Shown: positions 45,920 to 56,473 of the stretch, piece by piece
How positions within the stretch are numbered: position 1 is the first letter of the stretch
Layout of the letters: each line of letters begins with the position of its first letter
The notes under the pieces: model-generated
Told to the model about the DNA's origin: nothing
Databases searched by the model: none
Seen by the model: the letters and a program-made list of their open reading frames with translations, nothing else
Made by a program: the position numbers and the translations under genes
Assembly: GCF_011764565.1 (NCBI RefSeq)
Contig: NZ_AP022871.1
Coordinates: 806,001 to 870,000, forward strand
DNA from: Phytohabitans suffuscus
Lineage (GTDB): Bacteria > Actinomycetota > Actinomycetes > Mycobacteriales > Micromonosporaceae
Direction: 5' to 3'
DNA length: 64,000 nt

Positions 45920-47525
45920 AGTCGAGGCGGCCGCGGGACTCGCCGTCTGGGGCGCGGACGCCGTTGGCGCCGCGGCCCGGGCGGCCCTCGTCAGGGACGG
46001 GGTCCCGGGGCTCCTCGTGCAGAAGGACCCCACGCTGTGGGGTCCCGAGGCTGAGGCCGAGGCCAGGATCCGGCTGGGCTGGATCGACACCCACCGCCGC
46101 AGCCGCGAGCTGCTCCCCCTGCTCGCCGAGCTGAAGGCGGAGCTGGCCGACCTCGACCGCGTGGTGCTCGCCGGCATGGGCGGCTCGTCGTTCGCCGCCG
46201 AGGTGATCGCGCGCACGCTCGGCCGGCCGCTCACCGTGCTCGACACCACCGACCCGGGTCAGATCGCCCGGTCCATCGCGGACCGCCTGGACCGCACGGT
46301 GGTGGTCGTGTCCAGCAAGTCCGGCACCACGATCGAGACCGACAGCGTGCGCCGGGCGTACTGGGGCGCCTTCCTCGACGCCGGCCTGACCCCGGCCGAG
46401 GCCGGGCGGCACTTCGTGATCGTGACCGACGAGGGCTCCCCGCTGGAGGAGATCGCCCGCGAGATGGGCGCGACCGTCGTGCTCGCCGACGCGGAGGTGG
46501 GCGGCCGGTACGCCGCGCTGACCGCGTTCGGCCTGGTCCCCGCGGCGCTCGCCGGCGTCGACGTGGCCGAGCTGCTCGACCAGGCCGAGGAGCTGCTGCC
46601 CGCGCTCTCCGCGGGCGGCGACAACCCCGCGCTCGCGCTGGGCGCCGCGCTCGGCGCGGCGGCGACCGCCGGCAAAGACAAGATCGCTCTGGTACCGGAC
46701 GGCACCGGCATCGTCGGCCTCGACGAGTGGGCCGAGCAGCTGCTCGCCGAGTCCACCGGCAAGGAGGGCACCGGCATGCTGCCGGTCGTGCTCGAGTCGC
46801 CGGGCGCGCCGGTCGACGGCGCCGACGTGCTCACCGTGACGCTGGGCGGCTCGCTGCCGGCCGGCGCGGTGCCCGGCGGCGGCGTACGCCCCGACGTGGC
46901 GGTCAACGGCCCGCTCGGCGCCCAGTTTCTGACCTGGGAGTTCGCCACCGCGCTGGCCGGCCGGGTGATCGGGATCGACCCGCTCGGCATGCCCAGCAAG
47001 AGCGAGTCCAAGGAGAACATGGCCGCGATCCTCGCCGCGGGCGCGCCCGCCGAGGAGCCATCGTTCGTCGAGGACGCGATCGAGGTGTACGACAGCGCCA
47101 CCTCGACGCTCGCCGGCGCGCTCGGCGCCGTCCTGCTGCAGGCGCGGCCGAACGGGTACGTCGCGGTGATGGCGTACCTCGACCGGCACGCCGACGCCGG
47201 CGCCGCGGAGCTGCGGGCGATCCTCGCCGCCATCGCGCGCCGGCCGGTGACGTTCGGATGGGGGCCGCGCTTCCTGCACTCCACGTCGCTCTACCACAAG
47301 GACGGTCCGCCGCTCGGCGCGTTCCTCCAGATCACCGGCGCGGTCGCCGACGACCTGGCGGTGCCCGGCCGGCAGTTCACGTTCGGCCAGCTCCAGGCCG
47401 CCCAGGCCGCGGGTGACCGGCAGGCGCTGGTCCGCCGCGGGCGCCCGGTTGTTCGCCTGCACCTCACGGACCGGGCGTCGGGCATCGTTCAGCTTTTGGA
47501 TGCTGCCCGCTCTCTGGGGAACTGA
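45903..47525 (+). CDS. pgi: Glucose-6-phosphate isomerase
   Basis: The protein has 540 residues with two SIS sugar-isomerase domains: [13 protein letters not shown] and [14 protein letters not shown] in the first. It interconverts glucose-6-phosphate and fructose-6-phosphate, linking glycolysis with the oxidative branch encoded next. ATG codons at 45903 and 45912 are both in frame and both overlap the tal stop; the choice is uncertain. The stop is 12 bases before zwf. Confidence 0.88.
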   Translation: MPPMREVEAAAGLAVWGADAVGAAARAALVRDGVPGLLVQKDPTLWGPEAEAEARIRLGWIDTHRRSRELLPLLAELKAELADLDRVVLAGMGGSSFAAEVIARTLGRPLTVLDTTDPGQIARSIADRLDRTVVVVSSKSGTTIETDSVRRAYWGAFLDAGLTPAEAGRHFVIVTDEGSPLEEIAREMGATVVLADAEVGGRYAALTAFGLVPAALAGVDVAELLDQAEELLPALSAGGDNPALALGAALGAAATAGKDKIALVPDGTGIVGLDEWAEQLLAESTGKEGTGMLPVVLESPGAPVDGADVLTVTLGGSLPAGAVPGGGVRPDVAVNGPLGAQFLTWEFATALAGRVIGIDPLGMPSKSESKENMAAILAAGAPAEEPSFVEDAIEVYDSATSTLAGALGAVLLQARPNGYVAVMAYLDRHADAGAAELRAILAAIARRPVTFGWGPRFLHSTSLYHKDGPPLGAFLQITGAVADDLAVPGRQFTFGQLQAAQAAGDRQALVRRGRPVVRLHLTDRASGIVQLLDAARSLGN

Positions 47526-47537
47526 AAGGATAGACCC

Positions 47538-49054
47538 GTGGGTAATCCGTTGCGCGATCCCCAGGACCGGCGGCTGCCGCGGATCCCCGAGCCATGCGCT
47601 CTGGTGATCTTCGGAGTGACCGGCGACCTGGCACGCAAGAAGCTCCTCCCGGCCGTCTACGACCTGGCCAACCGCGGGCTCCTGCCCCCGGGTTCGTGGT
47701 CCTGGGCTTCGCCCGCCGCGACTGGGACCACGGCACCTTCGAGCAGATGGCGTACGAGCACGCCAAGGCGCACGCGCGCACCCCGTGGCGCGAGGAGGTG
47801 TGGGCGCGCCTGGCGGGCAACCTGAAGTTCGTCGGCGGCGCGTTCGACGACGACGCGGCGTTCGACACGCTCGACCGCACGCTCAACGAGCTGCGCGACA
47901 CGCACGGCATCGGCGGCAACGCGGCGTTCTACTTCTCCATCCCGCCGGCGGCGTTCCCGACCGTGCTCAAGCAGCTCGCCCGCACCGGCATGGCCGACAA
48001 CGAAAAGTGCGGCGGCTGGCGGCGGGTCGTGGTGGAGAAGCCGTTCGGCACCGACCTCTCCTCGGCCAAGGAGCTCAACGACCTGGTCGACGACGTGTTC
48101 ACCGGCCAGGACGTGTTCCGCATCGACCACTACCTGGGCAAGGAGACGGTGCAGAACATCATGGCTCTGCGCTTCGCCAACTCCCTGTTCGAGCCGGTGT
48201 GGAACTCGAAGTACGTCGACTCGGTGCAGATCACGATGGCCGAGGACGTCGGCATCGGCACCCGCGCCGGCTTCTACGACGCCACCGGCACCGCCCGCGA
48301 CGTGCTGCAGAACCACCTGCTCCAGCTGCTCGCGCTCGTCGCGATGGAGGAGCCGACGAGCTTCGACGCGACCGAGATCCGCGCGGAGAAGCTCAAGGTG
48401 CTGCGCGCGATCAGCCTGCCCAGGGACATCCACGAGGGCACGGTCCGCGGGCAGTACCTGCAGGGTTGGGTCGGCGGCGAGCGGGCCAAGGGCTACCTCG
48501 ACGAGGAGGGTGTGCCGAAGAAGTCCACCACGGAGACGTACGTGGCGGTCCGGCTCGGCATCCAGAACCGGCGCTGGGCCGGCGTGCCCTTCTACATCCG
48601 GGCCGGCAAGCGGCTGCCGCGGCGGGTCACCGAGGTCGCCGTGCTGTTCAAGAAGGCGCCGCACCTGCCGTTCAACCCGACCGACGTCGAGGCGCTGGGG
48701 CACAACCAGCTGGTGATCCGGGTGCAGCCGGACGAGGGCGTGGTGCTCAAGTTCGGCTCCAAGGTGCCCGGCACCACGATGGAGCTGCGCGACATCGCGA
48801 TGGACTTCCAGTACGGCGAGGCGTTCACCGAGCAGAGCCCGGAGGCGTACGAGCGGCTGGTCCTCGACGTGCTGATCGGCGACCGCACGCTCTTCCCGGA
48901 CGCGGCCGAGGTCGAGCAGAGCTGGCAGGTGATCGACCCGCTGGAGGAGGCGTGGCAGGGCCACAAGCCCGAGCCCTACCGCTCCGGCGAGTGGGGGCCG
49001 CGCGCGGCGGACGAGATGCTGGCCCGCGAGGGCCGTCACTGGAGGCGTGCATGA
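47538..49054 (+). CDS. zwf: Glucose-6-phosphate dehydrogenase, frameshifted as read
   Basis: About 505 residues when corrected. The NADP-binding motif [16 protein letters not shown] and active-site [13 protein letters not shown] are intact. As read, the frame goes wrong after NRGLLPPG; one extra C in the run at 47685-47689 restores [20 protein letters not shown]. The rest of the gene shows no decay, so this is most likely a base lost in the consensus. The enzyme makes 6-phosphogluconolactone and NADPH. GTG 47538 follows GAAAGGA. opcA begins 55 bases downstream. Confidence 0.88.
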
Positions 49055-49109
49055 GCGAGCGAACCAGCGGGCAACTTCCGGGCGGCGCCGGGCGGAGCGA
49101 GGTGACGGC

Positions 49110-50135
49110 GTGATCGGCTTGTGGGACACCACGGGAAACGAGGTCGTCAAGGCCCTCGCCGCGGAGCGGCGCAGCGCCGGCGGCGTCGCCAGCGGCATGG
49201 CGCTGTCGCTGATCGTCGTGGTGGACGAGAAGCGGGTGCGCGAGGCCGAGGCGGCCGCCACGATCGCCACCTCCCAGCACCCGTGCCGCCTGCTGATGGT
49301 GGTCCGCTCCGACTTCGAGCGCCCCATCAACCGCCTCGACGCCGAGATCGTGGTCGGCGGCCGGCTCGGCCCGTGCGAGGCGGTGGTCATGCGCATGTAC
49401 GGCCGCCTCGCCCTGCACGCCGAGTCGGTGGTGATGCCGCTGCTCGTCCCGGACGTGCCGGTGGTCACCTGGTGGCACGGCGAGCCGCCGGAGCTGATCG
49501 CCAACGACTTCCTCGGCGTGGTCGCCGACCGGCGGATCACCGACACCGGCCAGGCCGAAGACCGGATCGCGGCGCTGCGGCAGCGGGCCGCCGACTACGC
49601 GCCGGGCGACACCGACCTGGCGTGGACCCGCATCACCCCGTGGCGCACGCTGCTGGCCGGCGCGTTCGACACGCTCGACACCAAGGTCACCGGCGCGTCG
49701 ATCGTGGCGCCCGCGTCCGACCCGACGGCGGCGCTGATGAGCGGCTGGCTCAGCGCGCGGCTGGGCATCAAGCCCAAGCTGCGGGCGACCGCCGACTTCC
49801 CGCGCATGCGCTCGGTCACGCTGGAGTGCGCCAGCGGCGAGGTGCTCTCGCTGACCCGCGAAGACAGCATGGCCGCCTTCTCCCACACCGGGCACGCGGA
49901 GCGCACCCTGCCGCTGGTCCGCCGCCCCACCGGCGAGGAGCTGGCCGAGGAGCTGCGCCGCCTCGACTCCGACCAGATCTACGGCGAGGCCCTGGGCGCC
50001 TACGGCGGTCTGTCCGATCTGGACAGTCGCCCGCACAAGCGGGTGCACATCTGGAAGGACCCGGTGCTGGCGTCGCGGACCCCCATGCCCGTCCCCGCAC
50101 CGGCCGCCGCCGAGGGCGGTTCCGCCGATGGCTGA
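49110..50135 (+). CDS. opcA: Glucose-6-phosphate dehydrogenase assembly protein OpcA
   Basis: The protein has 341 residues with the OpcA start VIGLWDTTGNEVVKALAAER and the conserved central region VPVVTWWHGEPPELIANDFLG. It is needed for G6PDH activity in actinobacteria and cyanobacteria. GTG 49110 is chosen because GAGGTGA lies five bases upstream. It overlaps pgl by eight bases. Confidence 0.9.
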   Translation: MIGLWDTTGNEVVKALAAERRSAGGVASGMALSLIVVVDEKRVREAEAAATIATSQHPCRLLMVVRSDFERPINRLDAEIVVGGRLGPCEAVVMRMYGRLALHAESVVMPLLVPDVPVVTWWHGEPPELIANDFLGVVADRRITDTGQAEDRIAALRQRAADYAPGDTDLAWTRITPWRTLLAGAFDTLDTKVTGASIVAPASDPTAALMSGWLSARLGIKPKLRATADFPRMRSVTLECASGEVLSLTREDSMAAFSHTGHAERTLPLVRRPTGEELAEELRRLDSDQIYGEALGAYGGLSDLDSRPHKRVHIWKDPVLASRTPMPVPAPAAAEGGSADG

Positions 50136-50898
50136 GACCAACGTGGTCGTCCACGCGGACGCGAAGGTGCTCGCCCAGGCCGCCGCGGCGCGGCTGGTCG
50201 TCAAGCTCATCGACGCCCAGGCCGCCCGCGGCTTCGCCGGCATCGTGCTCACCGGCGGCCGGATCGCCGCGGCGGTCTACGAGGCCGTCAACGACCTCCC
50301 GGCCCGCGACGCCGTCGACTGGTCGCGGGTCGACGTGTGGTGGGGCGACGAGCGCTTCCTGCCCTCGGGCGACCCGGACCGCAACGAGACCCAGGCCCGC
50401 GAGGCCCTGCTCGACTCGCTGCCGCTCGACCCCGCTCGGATCCACGCGATGCCACCCTCCGACGGCCCCGACGGCAACGACCCGGAAGCCGCCGCCGCCC
50501 GCTACGCCCAGGCGCTCGCCGCGGCCGCCAAGCCCGGCACCGCCCAGCTCCCCCACTTCGACGTGCTGATGCTCGGCGTCGGCGAAGACGGGCACGTGGC
50601 GTCGATCTTCCCGGAGCACCCGGGCGCCTACGAGACCCGCGTGGTCAGCGCCGTGCGCGGCTCACCCAAGCCCCCGCCGGTCCGCGTCACCCTGACCCTC
50701 CCGACCATCAACACGGCCGAAGAGGTCTGGCTGATGGCCGCCGGCCCGGAAAAGGCCGACGCGGTCGGCATGGCGATGGCCGGCGGCGGCCCGGTCCAGG
50801 TGCCCGCCTCCGGCGTGCACGGCGTGGAGCGCACCCTCTGGCTCCTCGACCGCGCCGCCGCCGCCGAGGTCGCGCCCAGGCTCCGCAGCCTCCGCTAG
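50128..50898 (+). CDS. pgl: 6-phosphogluconolactonase
   Basis: The protein has 256 residues of the DevB/SOL type: VDVWWGDERFLPSGDPDRN and the motif MLGVGEDGHVASIFPEHPG with the catalytic His. It hydrolyses the product of zwf. It is the last gene of the pentose-phosphate run and is followed by a 56-bp repeat and a strong terminator-like hairpin. Confidence 0.92.
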   Translation: MAETNVVVHADAKVLAQAAAARLVVKLIDAQAARGFAGIVLTGGRIAAAVYEAVNDLPARDAVDWSRVDVWWGDERFLPSGDPDRNETQAREALLDSLPLDPARIHAMPPSDGPDGNDPEAAAARYAQALAAAAKPGTAQLPHFDVLMLGVGEDGHVASIFPEHPGAYETRVVSAVRGSPKPPPVRVTLTLPTINTAEEVWLMAAGPEKADAVGMAMAGGGPVQVPASGVHGVERTLWLLDRAAAAEVAPRLRSLR

Positions 50899-50922
50899 TT
50901 CCACTCCAGGACACAACTCCGG

Positions 50923-50978
50923 GCTACCGCGATGTCCGCGCTGGTCCGGACCGTCGCTCCCGCGGCCTCACCCTCCGC
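50923..50978 (-). repeat. 56-bp dispersed spacer repeat, copy 3 (inverted)
   Basis: Reverse complement of the repeat at 113-168, starting 25 bases after the pgl stop codon and directly preceding the terminator hairpin. Confidence 0.8.
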
Positions 50979-50987
50979 GGCACACAA

Positions 50988-51027
50988 CCCCCCGTCCAGG
51001 CCGCCGGACGGCCTGGACGCCGGGGGG
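50988..51027 (+). terminator. Terminator hairpin after pgl
   Basis: CCCCCCGTCCAGGCCG pairs with CGGCCTGGACG plus GGGGGG, with a small bulge and a 5-base loop. It lies about 90 bases after the last gene of the tkt-pgl run. There is no T tail. Confidence 0.7.
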
Positions 51028-51683
51028 TGGCGGCTGCGCGTAGGTGGCGGCTGCGCGTACGGGCGGCTCTGGACCTGGGCGCGGCGATGCGCCCAGCACC
51101 CGGCCGGCCCGGCACGCGCCTTGGCGCGCGGTCCGTGCGGGCGCACCCGCCGCACCTGTGTGCGGGCTGCCCGTCCGGGCTCGTCCACCACAGGCCGGCC
51201 TGGATCATGGGTCATTCCTTGATCGACCCGCGTGCCTGGATCGGCCCTGGGACGGGTTTCGCCGGTCGCGGCCAGCCCTGTCTTGGTGCCGCACTGGCTG
51301 CTGGTGATCGCTCTCCCAGAATCCGCGACCAGGCCGGCGCATCACGCGGATTTCGGGCGAACGATCACCACGCCGACCGCCCCTTCGCTGCTCCCGGCTA
51401 CGGTTCCGCAGGTCACAGCGATCCTCGATTCGCCAGCAGAGTCCTCCACGGGCAACAGTCCCACCACGGACGGCCCGAACTGCCGCCGATCAAGGGATCT
51501 GGAGGCAGGTCACCAACCCCGAAAGCTTCGTATACCCGTTTGTCCGCTCGTACCCGTTTGTCCGCTCGCCGCACTGGTGTGGGGCGAGACTCGCGGTTCC
51601 GGGCAGGCGGACCGACCTGCGGAGGTCGGTCCGGACCAGCGGCGGGCGTCGCGGCAGCTCGAACCTTCGGGGGTTTGGGCGTC

Positions 51684-52024
51684 TCTACGGAGCTTTCGCG
51701 GTCGGGGTAAGCAATGGCGAGGCGGCCGGCGTCGCGCGTGGCCGTGTCGCCGCCGAAATCGCCTGGTTTGTCTTCGTTGGTCAGCGGATCGTGGTCGCTG
51801 AGGCTCACGATCACCCTGACGAGGAGAACAAACCAGACGAACTCGGCACCACCGCCACCCTCACCCTCGAACACGCGGCCGCGGCAACAGATCGTGGTAT
51901 AAAACTGCCCCCAGAGGGGCGGATCCATACCACGATCCACCGAAACCGACCCCCAGCCTCCACACCGGGGCGGACAGACCAGCGGGAGCACCGTGGACAG
52001 ACTCGAACCCTGAACCCCGGAAGG
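51684..52024 (-). repeat. Long spacer duplication, copy 2 (inverted)
   Basis: Matches 14908-15395 in inverted orientation, without the extra ~140 bases of that copy. The match is mosaic, with conserved blocks around the hairpin and the GTTTGTTCTCCTCG segment. Confidence 0.7.
51890..51937. repeat. REP-like hairpin, family A copy 3
   Basis: GATCGTGGTAT (51890-51900) pairs perfectly with 51927-51937. The inner part (GCCCCCAGAGGGGC) forms a second stem. Counterpart of 15004-15051. Confidence 0.75.
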
Positions 52025-52283
52025 CGGTCTTCGGACGTCGAGTTGGGCGCATGGATGCACCCAACTCCGGAGCCTCTCGCGGCGACCACCCCGGCAGCCG
52101 GAGCCGCGGAGCCGCACGCAAGGTCAGGCTGCCACCTGGGACCGCGGCGGGAGGACCGGATCATCGCACGGCCGCGAGCCACCGCGGGCCGCCACGGGGG
52201 CCGTCGCGCTGTCGCGACGAGCACGTCGGGCGCGGCACGCCCGTCGCGTGGCGGGTGTGGCGGGGGTGGTGGCGGGGTGGCGG

Positions 52284-52628
52284 TCAGATCTCGCCGCGGC
52301 GGCGCCGGAGGGCGGCCAGGGCCTCGGCGAGCAACGCCTCGCCGTCGGCGTCGGAGCGGCGCTCCTTCACGTACGCGAGGTGGGACTTGTAGGGCTCGGC
52401 GCGCGACGGGCCGGGCGGGTTGAGCTGGTCGAGGCCCGCCGGCTGCCCGCAACGGGGGCAGTCCCAGGTGGCCGGCGGCGCGACCTCGGCCGCCAGCAGG
52501 ACTTCGATCGAGTGACTCCTGGCGCACCAGTAGGTCACGGGCCGGCGGGGGGCGGGCTCGCACCGCTCGGTGGGCCGGACAGGGCCCGATCCGACGCGAG
52601 TGCCGCGGATGGCGCTGCCATGTGGCAC
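52284..52628 (-). CDS. rbpA: RNA polymerase-binding protein RbpA
   Basis: The protein has 114 residues. The N-terminal GSAIRGTRVGSGP segment and the zinc Cys (Cys35 in VTYWCARSH, and Cys57/Cys60 in WDCPRCG) identify it. RbpA binds the principal sigma factor and RNA polymerase, aiding promoter opening and rifampicin tolerance. The start is GTG with AGGAGCG upstream. The next gene upstream on the same strand is secG, as in many actinobacteria. Confidence 0.93.
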   Translation of the reverse strand: MPHGSAIRGTRVGSGPVRPTERCEPAPRRPVTYWCARSHSIEVLLAAEVAPPATWDCPRCGQPAGLDQLNPPGPSRAEPYKSHLAYVKERRSDADGEALLAEALAALRRRRGEI

Positions 52629-52784
52629 GGCTCTTCGCTCCTGTCGTCGAGTGAGGGTTCGACGTCGCGACTGACGTTCATCCGGTCCGGAGTGCCGCCT
52701 CGCGGCGCCGGATCATCGTCATAGGGGAACCTTTGGATAAACCAGACCGCGCAGAGTCTATGACTACGTACGGTGCGAAGGACC

Positions 52785-53039
52785 CTAAGAGTTCATCGCG
52801 AGTTTGAGCCAAAGGCCCAGGCCGACAATGCAGGCAAACCAGACGATCCCCACCAGAATGGTGTAACGGTCGAGGTTTTTCTCCGCAACCGACGAACCGG
52901 CGAGGCTGGTGCTCACACCGCCGCCGAACATGCTCGACAGACCGCCGCCCTTACCCCGGTGGAGCAGGATAAGCAGCATCAGCAGGAAGCTGGTGATGAT
53001 CAGCAACACGATCAACGAGTATGCGAACGCGATCGGCAT
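52785..53039 (-). CDS. secG: Preprotein translocase subunit SecG
   Basis: The protein has 84 residues with two membrane helices (about 4-24 and 57-78) and the SecG loop HRGKGGGLSSMFGGG. It assists SecYE in protein export. ATG 53039 is the family start; the GAGAGGA box lies 12 bases upstream, longer than ideal. tpiA, its usual upstream neighbour, is separated from it here by an AfsR-like gene on the other strand. Confidence 0.9.
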   Translation of the reverse strand: MPIAFAYSLIVLLIITSFLLMLLILLHRGKGGGLSSMFGGGVSTSLAGSSVAEKNLDRYTILVGIVWFACIVGLGLWLKLAMNS

Positions 53040-53090
53040 GGTGGCGGTCAGTCCTCTCGACGCTAAGCCCAACGACGCGCGGGCCCGATC

Positions 53091-53113
53091 GACGTCGACA
53101 TCCGGTCGACGTC
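53091..53113. promoter_or_regulatory. Perfect inverted repeat upstream of secG
   Basis: GACGTCGAC-atccg-GTCGACGTC: two 9-base arms with a 5-base spacer, 52 bases upstream of secG. The size suits a dimeric repressor operator; no regulator can be named. Confidence 0.35.
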
Positions 53114-53310
53114 AGAGGGGCCGCATCGACGATGGACACCGTAAGCCCACCAAGGATAGCGGAAGCGTATCCGGGCGGGCCGGCCCGTACCGCCCCCATA
53201 TCCGGTGCGAACCGGCCCGACCGGCCAGCATGACGATATGAACCACCGCCCGCCGTTGACACAACGCGTGACAACCGGTCGGGCGGCCCCGCCCACCCCC
53301 GTTGATCTGC

Positions 53311-53334
53311 GGAAACGCTTTCCAGCCGGAAAGC
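53311..53334. promoter_or_regulatory. Overlapping palindromes upstream of the AfsR-like gene
   Basis: GGAAA-cgc-TTTCC (53311-53323) overlaps GCTTTCC-agcc-GGAAAGC (53317-53334). They lie 75-100 bases before the start of the regulator gene and could bind its own helix-turn-helix domain. Confidence 0.3.
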
Positions 53335-53408
53335 CGGTTTGCTCGGCCGGCAGAAAGCGGCAGGATGGCCCGGGTACCGGCCCGGACCCCTGCGAGGACA
53401 TGTCGGAT

Positions 53409-56400
53409 ATGGCGCCCCAGAACGCCGAGACGACGGTGGGTTCCCTGCTGCGCCGGTTTCGTCTGGCCGCCGGGCTTTCCCAGCAGGAGCTGGCGACCGG
53501 TGCCGACGTGAGCGTACGCACGATCCGCGACATCGAGCGCGAGAGGGTCGACGCGCCCCGCGCTCCCTCGCTGCGCCGGCTCGCCGAGGCGCTCGGGCTG
53601 GCCGCGTTCGACCGTGACCGGCTGCTCGCGGCGGTGCCCGGCCCGCGTTCCGAGCCCGGAGCCGACCGCCGGCTGCGGGTGGAGGTGCTGGGACCGCTGT
53701 CCGTGCGCACCGGCCGGGCTGCGGTCGACCTCGGCCCGGCACCCCAGCGTGACCTGCTCGCGCTGCTGGCGCTCCAGCCGGGGCGGGTGGTGAGCCGCGA
53801 CGAGATCGTCGACGTGCTCTGGGGCGACCAGCCGCCGAAGACCTGCCTGAGCATGGTCCAGACGTACGTGGGACGCCTGCGCGGGCGCCTCGACCCCGAC
53901 CGCGAGCCGCGCTCCCCCGGCAAGGTCATCCGGCTGGCCGGCGACGGGTACGCGATCGACCTCGGCACCGACGAGCTCGACCTGGCCCAGTTTCAGGACC
54001 TCGTCGAGCAGGGCACCGGCACGCCCGACACCACGACCGCGGTCGATCTGCTCGACCGCGCGCTGCGCTGCTGGCGCGGCCCGGTGCTGGCCGGCGCGAG
54101 CCCCCGGCTCCGCTCCCACCCGGCGGCGGTGGCGGCGGCCCGGCGGCGGGTGCGGGCCGCGCTGGCGTACGCGGATCTCGCCTCCGACCTCGGCCTGCAC
54201 GAGGCCGCGGTGGCCCGGCTGCAGGAGCTGGCGCCCGACGAGCCGCTGCACGAGGGGGTGGCCGCCAAGCTGATGGTCGCGCTGGCCGGCTCCGGCGAGC
54301 GGGCCGCCGCGCTGTCGCTGTTCGCCGCGGTGAGCCGCCGCCTCGCCGAGGAGCTGGGCGTCGAGCCCTCGACCGAGCTGCGCGACACCCACCTGCGCGT
54401 TCTGCGGCAGGAGCAGGTGGTCCGCCGCGCCGACCCGCGGCCGCGCCAGCTCCCGGCGGCGGTACCGGGCTTCACCGGGCGGGCCACCCAGCTGGAACGG
54501 CTCGACGCGCTGCTGCCCGGCGAGCGCGCCGGCCACGGCACGGCCGTGGTGATCACGGCGATCGACGGCACCGCCGGCGTGGGCAAGACCGCGCTCGCGG
54601 TGCACTGGGCGCACCGGGTCGCCGACCGCTTCCCCGACGGCCAGCTCTACGTCAACCTGCGCGGCTTCGACCCGGCCGGCCCGGTCCCGCCCGACGAGGC
54701 GGTGCGCGGCTTCCTCGACGCCCTCCACGTCCCGGCCCAGCGGATGCCCGTGGGGCTGGACGCCCAGGCCGCGCTCTACCGCAGCCTCCTCGCCGGGCGC
54801 CGCATGCTGGTGGTGCTCGACAACGCCCGCGACGCCGACCAGGTGCGCCCGCTGCTCCCCGGCTCCCCGGCTGCCTCGTGATCGTGACCAGCCGCAACCA
54901 GCTCGCCGGCCTCGTGGCGGCCGAGGGCGCGCACCCCGTACCCCTGGATCTGCTGGACCCCGACGACGCCGCGGATCTGCTCGCGCGCCGCCTCGGCGCG
55001 GACCGGGTGGCGGCCGAGCCGGAGGCGCTGGCCGAGATCGTCCGGGCCTGCGCCGGTCTCCCCCTCGCCCTGGTGATCGTGGCCGCGCGGGCCGCGACCC
55101 GCCCCGGCCACTCCCTCGCCGCGCTCGCCGCCGAGCTGCGGCAGGCGCGCGGCGGCCTCGACCCGTTCTCCGGCGCCGACCCGGCCACCGACGTGCGCGC
55201 CGTCTTCTCCTGGTCGTACCGGTCGCTGACCGGGCCGGCCGGGCGCCTGTTCCGGCTGCTCGGCCTCCACCCCGGCGCCGACCTGGCCGTGCCCGCCGCG
55301 GCCAGCCTCGCCGGAATGCCACCGGCGCGGGTGCGGCCGCTGCTGGCCGAGCTGGCCCGGGCCCGGCTGCTGGCCGAGCAGGCGCCGGGGCGGTACGCGT
55401 TCCACGACCTGCTCCGCGCGTACGCCGCCGAGCTGGCCGGGGAGGTCGACGCCGGGCCGGCGAGGTCGGCGGCGCTGCACCGGCTGCTCGACCACTACCT
55501 GCACACCGCGTACGCGGCGGACGCGCAGCTCAACCCGCACCGCGACCAGATCGTCCGCACGCCGGCCCGGCCCGGGGTGACGGTCGACGAGCTGGCCGAC
55601 CAGCGGCGGGCGCTCGCCTGGTTCGCGGCCGAGCACGCCACGCTGCTCGCGGTCGTCGAGCACGCGGCCGGCGCCGGCTGCGACACCCACACGTGGCAGC
55701 TGGCCTGGGCGGTCACCACCTACCTCGACCGCCAGGGGCACTGGCACGACTGGGCCGGCGTGCAGGACCTCGCGCTGCGGGCCGCCCGCGGTCTCGGCCG
55801 CCGCACCGACGAGGCCGACGCGCACCGCGGGCTGGCCCGGGCGTACGCGCGGTTGGGGCGCTTCGTCGACGCGCACGTCAACTACTGGCGGGCGCTCGAC
55901 ATCTTCCGCGAGATCGGCGACCTGCTCGGCGAGGCCAACACGCACCGCAACCTGGCCTTCATGTGCGGCACGCAGGGGCACCAGCGGGACGCGCTCTACC
56001 ACGCGCGCAAGGCACTCGACCTGTACCGGGCCGGCGGCCACCAGGTCGGCGAGGCGAACGCGCTCAACAACGTCGGCTGGTACCACGCGCAGAACGGCGA
56101 GTACCGGGAGGCGCTGGAGTACTGCGAGCAGGCGCTGGCGCTGCTGCGCGAGATCGACCACCGGCCGGGCGTCGCGGCCACGCTCGACAGCCTCGGGTAC
56201 GTCCACCACCGCCTGGGCAACCAGCGCGAGGCGGTGGTGAGCTTCCAGCAGGCGCTGGAGATGTTTCGGGCGGCGGGCGACCGGTCGCACGAGGCCGGCA
56301 CGCTCACCCGCCTCGGCGACGCCCACCACGCCGCCGGTGAACGCGAATGGGCCCGCCGCGCGTGGCGGCAGGCCCTGGTGCTGCTTGAGGAGCTGGACCA

Positions 56401-56449
56401 GCCCGAGGCGGACGAGGTCCGCGGCAAGCTGGCCGGTCTCGTGGGTTGA
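53409..56449 (+). CDS. AfsR/SARP regulator with extra N-terminal XRE domain, frameshifted as read
   Basis: About 1013 residues when corrected. Domains: an XRE-type helix-turn-helix (LLRRFRLAAGLSQQELATGA then VSVRTIRDIERERV, about 10-60), an OmpR-type winged helix (about 85-180), BTAD (to about 330), NB-ARC with P-loop GTAGVGKT at 387, and TPR repeats. As read, the frame stops at 54881 after LLPGSPAAS; one extra G near 54869-54870 gives LLPGSPGCLVIVTSRNQLAG. ATG 53409 has GAGGA ten bases upstream; ATG 53400 is too close to that box. It probably activates a specialised-metabolism or stress gene set, target unknown. It is inserted between secG and tpiA. Confidence 0.82.
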
Positions 56450-56472
56450 GGGCGGGCCGGGGCCCGCCCTCA
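56447..56472. terminator. Two-way terminator between the AfsR-like gene and tpiA
   Basis: TGAGGGCGGGCC (56447-56458) pairs perfectly with GGCCCGCCCTCA (56461-56472). The first three bases are the stop codon of the regulator gene; the tpiA stop begins two bases beyond the other arm, so one hairpin can serve both convergent genes. Confidence 0.75.
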
Positions 56473-56473
56473 C

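Larger units (their letters stand above)
50899..52283. other. Gene-free repeat spacer between pgl and rbpA
   Basis: No credible gene in these 1.4 kb between convergent genes. It holds an inverted 56-bp repeat (50923-50978), a terminator (50988-51027), fragments shared with the 14.4-15.4 kb island (for example about 51405-51450 against about 14670-14720), and the second copy of the long duplicated block. Confidence 0.75.
53040..53408. other. Divergent promoter region, secG / AfsR-like gene
   Basis: No gene is credible in these 369 bases. Two palindromic sites stand out (53091-53113, and 53311-53334). Confidence 0.5.

Noticed and set aside
47538-47825. zwf as a short truncated gene or programmed frameshift
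   Set aside because: The downstream frame continues the family sequence exactly, no slippery site plus pseudoknot is evident, and several unrelated genes show the same kind of G/C-run loss.
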